DNA of 64,000 bases, from NCBI GenBank assembly GCA_900543025.1, contig UQPP01000003.1:41876-105875 (forward strand), read 5' to 3'. The notes below the pieces were generated by a model. It was given only the letters and a program-made list of their open reading frames with translations. It made no database searches and was not told the DNA's origin. Below, piece by piece: positions 62,918 to 64,000 of the stretch. Source of the DNA: an uncultured Collinsella sp. (GTDB lineage: Bacteria; Actinomycetota; Coriobacteriia; Coriobacteriales; Coriobacteriaceae). Numbering within the stretch: position 1 is the stretch's first letter; the number at the start of each line of letters is the position of its first letter. A program made the translations under genes and the position numbers.

Positions 62918-63789
62918 TACCCCAGGCGCTCCATAATGGTCGCGGCGATCGCAGGACGGTTCATAGTGTACAAGTGCAGGCCGTCAGCGCCGTGCTCCTT
63001 GAGGTCGCAAAGCTGGCGGGCTGCATAATCTACACCAGCTGCCTGCAGGCTCTCGGGGTCATTCTCGTACTTGGCGAGGATCTTGATGACGGGGGAGGGC
63101 AGCGAAGCGCCGCACATAAAGACCATGCGGCTGATCTGTGACTTGCCCATAAACGGCATGATGCCCGCGGTAATGGGCACGGTGATGCCGGCCTTGTCGG
63201 CAAGCTCGCGAAAACGGTAGAAGCACTCGTTATCAAAGAAGAGCTGCGTCACAAAGAAGCTCGCGCCGGCGTCCTGCTTTTGCTTGAGGTGTTCGACCGA
63301 GAGGTTGAGATCCTCACAGGCAATGTGGCCCTCGGGGTAGGCTGCGGCGCCCACGCAAAAGCCGGCGTCGACGAGCTCGGGGATGAGGTCGCGGGCGTAG
63401 GCGTAGTCCGAGGCGGGCTTGTCGTCCTCGGTCGCGCCAGCGGGAAGATCGCCACGCAGGGCCAGGATGTTTTCCACGCCGGCGGTGCGATACTCGTCGA
63501 TCTTGGCGGCGATATCGGCGTGCGAGCGGCCCACGCAGGTAAGGTGTGCCACCGAGGGCGTGTCGAATTCGCTCGTAATCATATGCGCGATGGGGGCGGT
63601 GGCGGCACCGTTGCCCGAGCCGCCGGCCGAGCAGGTGACCGAGACAAAGCTCGGCGAAAGCTTGCACAGATTGCCTGCCACTTCGCGAGCCGTGTCGAGG
63701 GTCAGCTCGCCCTTGGGCGGGAACATCTCAAACGAAACGGGTGCGGTGCCCTGGGATGCTGCCTGCTTAAAAACCTCGTCGACGCGCAT
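62917..63789 (-). CDS. metF: Methylenetetrahydrofolate reductase
   Basis: A 290-aa flavin enzyme that makes 5-methyl-THF, the methyl donor for MetH. Seen: VSFEMFPPKGE (catalytic Glu, about 25), LSPSFVSVTCSAGGSG (about 58), ILALRGDLP (about 115) and FFVTQLFFDNECFYRF (about 190). ATG 63789 has AGAGGAG six nt upstream; the longer frame to 63855 has no support. It leads the operon metF, activation domain, metH. Inverted repeats lie about 165 nt upstream. Confidence 0.94.
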   Translation of the reverse strand: MRVDEVFKQAASQGTAPVSFEMFPPKGELTLDTAREVAGNLCKLSPSFVSVTCSAGGSGNGAATAPIAHMITSEFDTPSVAHLTCVGRSHADIAAKIDEYRTAGVENILALRGDLPAGATEDDKPASDYAYARDLIPELVDAGFCVGAAAYPEGHIACEDLNLSVEHLKQKQDAGASFFVTQLFFDNECFYRFRELADKAGITVPITAGIMPFMGKSQISRMVFMCGASLPSPVIKILAKYENDPESLQAAGVDYAARQLCDLKEHGADGLHLYTMNRPAIAATIMERLG

Positions 63790-63880
63790 ATCGTGCTCCT
63801 CTAGATACGTAATAGTGTGATGTGTTGTAAGGATTCTACAGCACCACTGTGTCACGGTGGAGTTTCACTCGCTATTTGAG

Positions 63881-63979
63881 GATACCAATCAAAGATGCCT
63901 TGCTATCGGCTTTATCTATAACAGAGCGGCTAATCTGGGCACGGACTATAAAGACTGGTATCTGATGCAAAATACCAGT
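63881..63979 (-). promoter_or_regulatory. Repeated GGTAT sites upstream of metF
   Basis: ACTGGTAT (63954-63961) and ATACCAGT (63972-63979) are perfect 8-bp arms, and a third related half-site GATACCAAT is at 63881. They lie in the metF upstream region and could be operator or leader elements. No known riboswitch is recognised. Confidence 0.4.
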
Positions 63980-64000
63980 TAATAGAGCTCCATCCCAAAT

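Noticed and set aside
63790..64000. A SAM or cobalamin riboswitch upstream of metF
   Set aside because: No conserved B12 box or SAM-I core words were seen; only short inverted repeats are present.

Overview
This window is about 64 kb of high-GC bacterial chromosome. The gene set, codon use, sortase-built pili, short dispersed palindromes and an atypical OmpR-type regulator next to glnA suggest the class Coriobacteriia, most probably Collinsella or a close relative. That placement is inference from recognised families and repeat style, not a database match.

Layout. 1-12 kb: the 3' part of a flavin/Fe-S oxidoreductase, GntR and LacI regulators, a RelB-like/nucleotidyltransferase fusion with a vestigial HEPN partner, glnA with a GlnR-like regulator and a GlnR-box-like site, an HtrA protease, ligA, and a Phd-PIN toxin-antitoxin cassette sitting between two copies of the 3' end of a MerR-family gene. 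12-23.9 kb: MATE exporter plus MerR regulator, divergent from a heterodimeric ABC exporter; a nuclease-like hypothetical gene bracketed by two palindromic repeats; moaA and a moaC-mobB fusion; an MFS transporter and a HAD phosphatase. 24-32 kb: a pilus locus (62-aa exported peptide, large LPLTG pilin, second LPLTG pilin, class C sortase), followed by gene debris (a GH4 glycosidase tail and a nonsense-interrupted pilin tail) and a cluster of palindromes. 32.6-36.1 kb: gatCAB. 36-46 kb: a DUF4143 ATPase with a duplicated operator-like site, an AraC regulator divergent from a second ABC exporter pair, a P1B-type ATPase with a small membrane protein, and a RelB-PIN toxin-antitoxin pair. 46-53 kb: tmRNA followed by a repeat-rich gene-free tract, a patatin, rplM-rpsI, glmM, a PTS EIIA and nagB. 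53-64 kb: a 999-aa NTPase/SARP-type regulator, a YhbY protein, a methyltransferase, a DUF711 protein, and a metF-activation domain-metH operon on the minus strand.

Functional links. GlmM, EIIA and NagB form an amino-sugar/sugar-uptake neighbourhood. MetF supplies methyl-THF to MetH, whose reactivation domain is a separate gene between them. GatCAB supports tRNA-dependent Asn/Gln-tRNA synthesis. MoaA and MoaC-MobB serve molybdenum cofactor synthesis.

Most notable are non-coding structures. Two long perfect inverted-repeat elements lie just downstream of gatB and of the DUF711 gene. They share a core whose hairpin is kept by compensatory changes and have the same orientation relative to the upstream gene. 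A 62-bp-period array of imperfect hairpins lies downstream of tmRNA, with 29-bp direct repeats carrying tmRNA 3'-end fragments in inverted orientation. Three families of dispersed palindromes (five, three and two copies) are also present.
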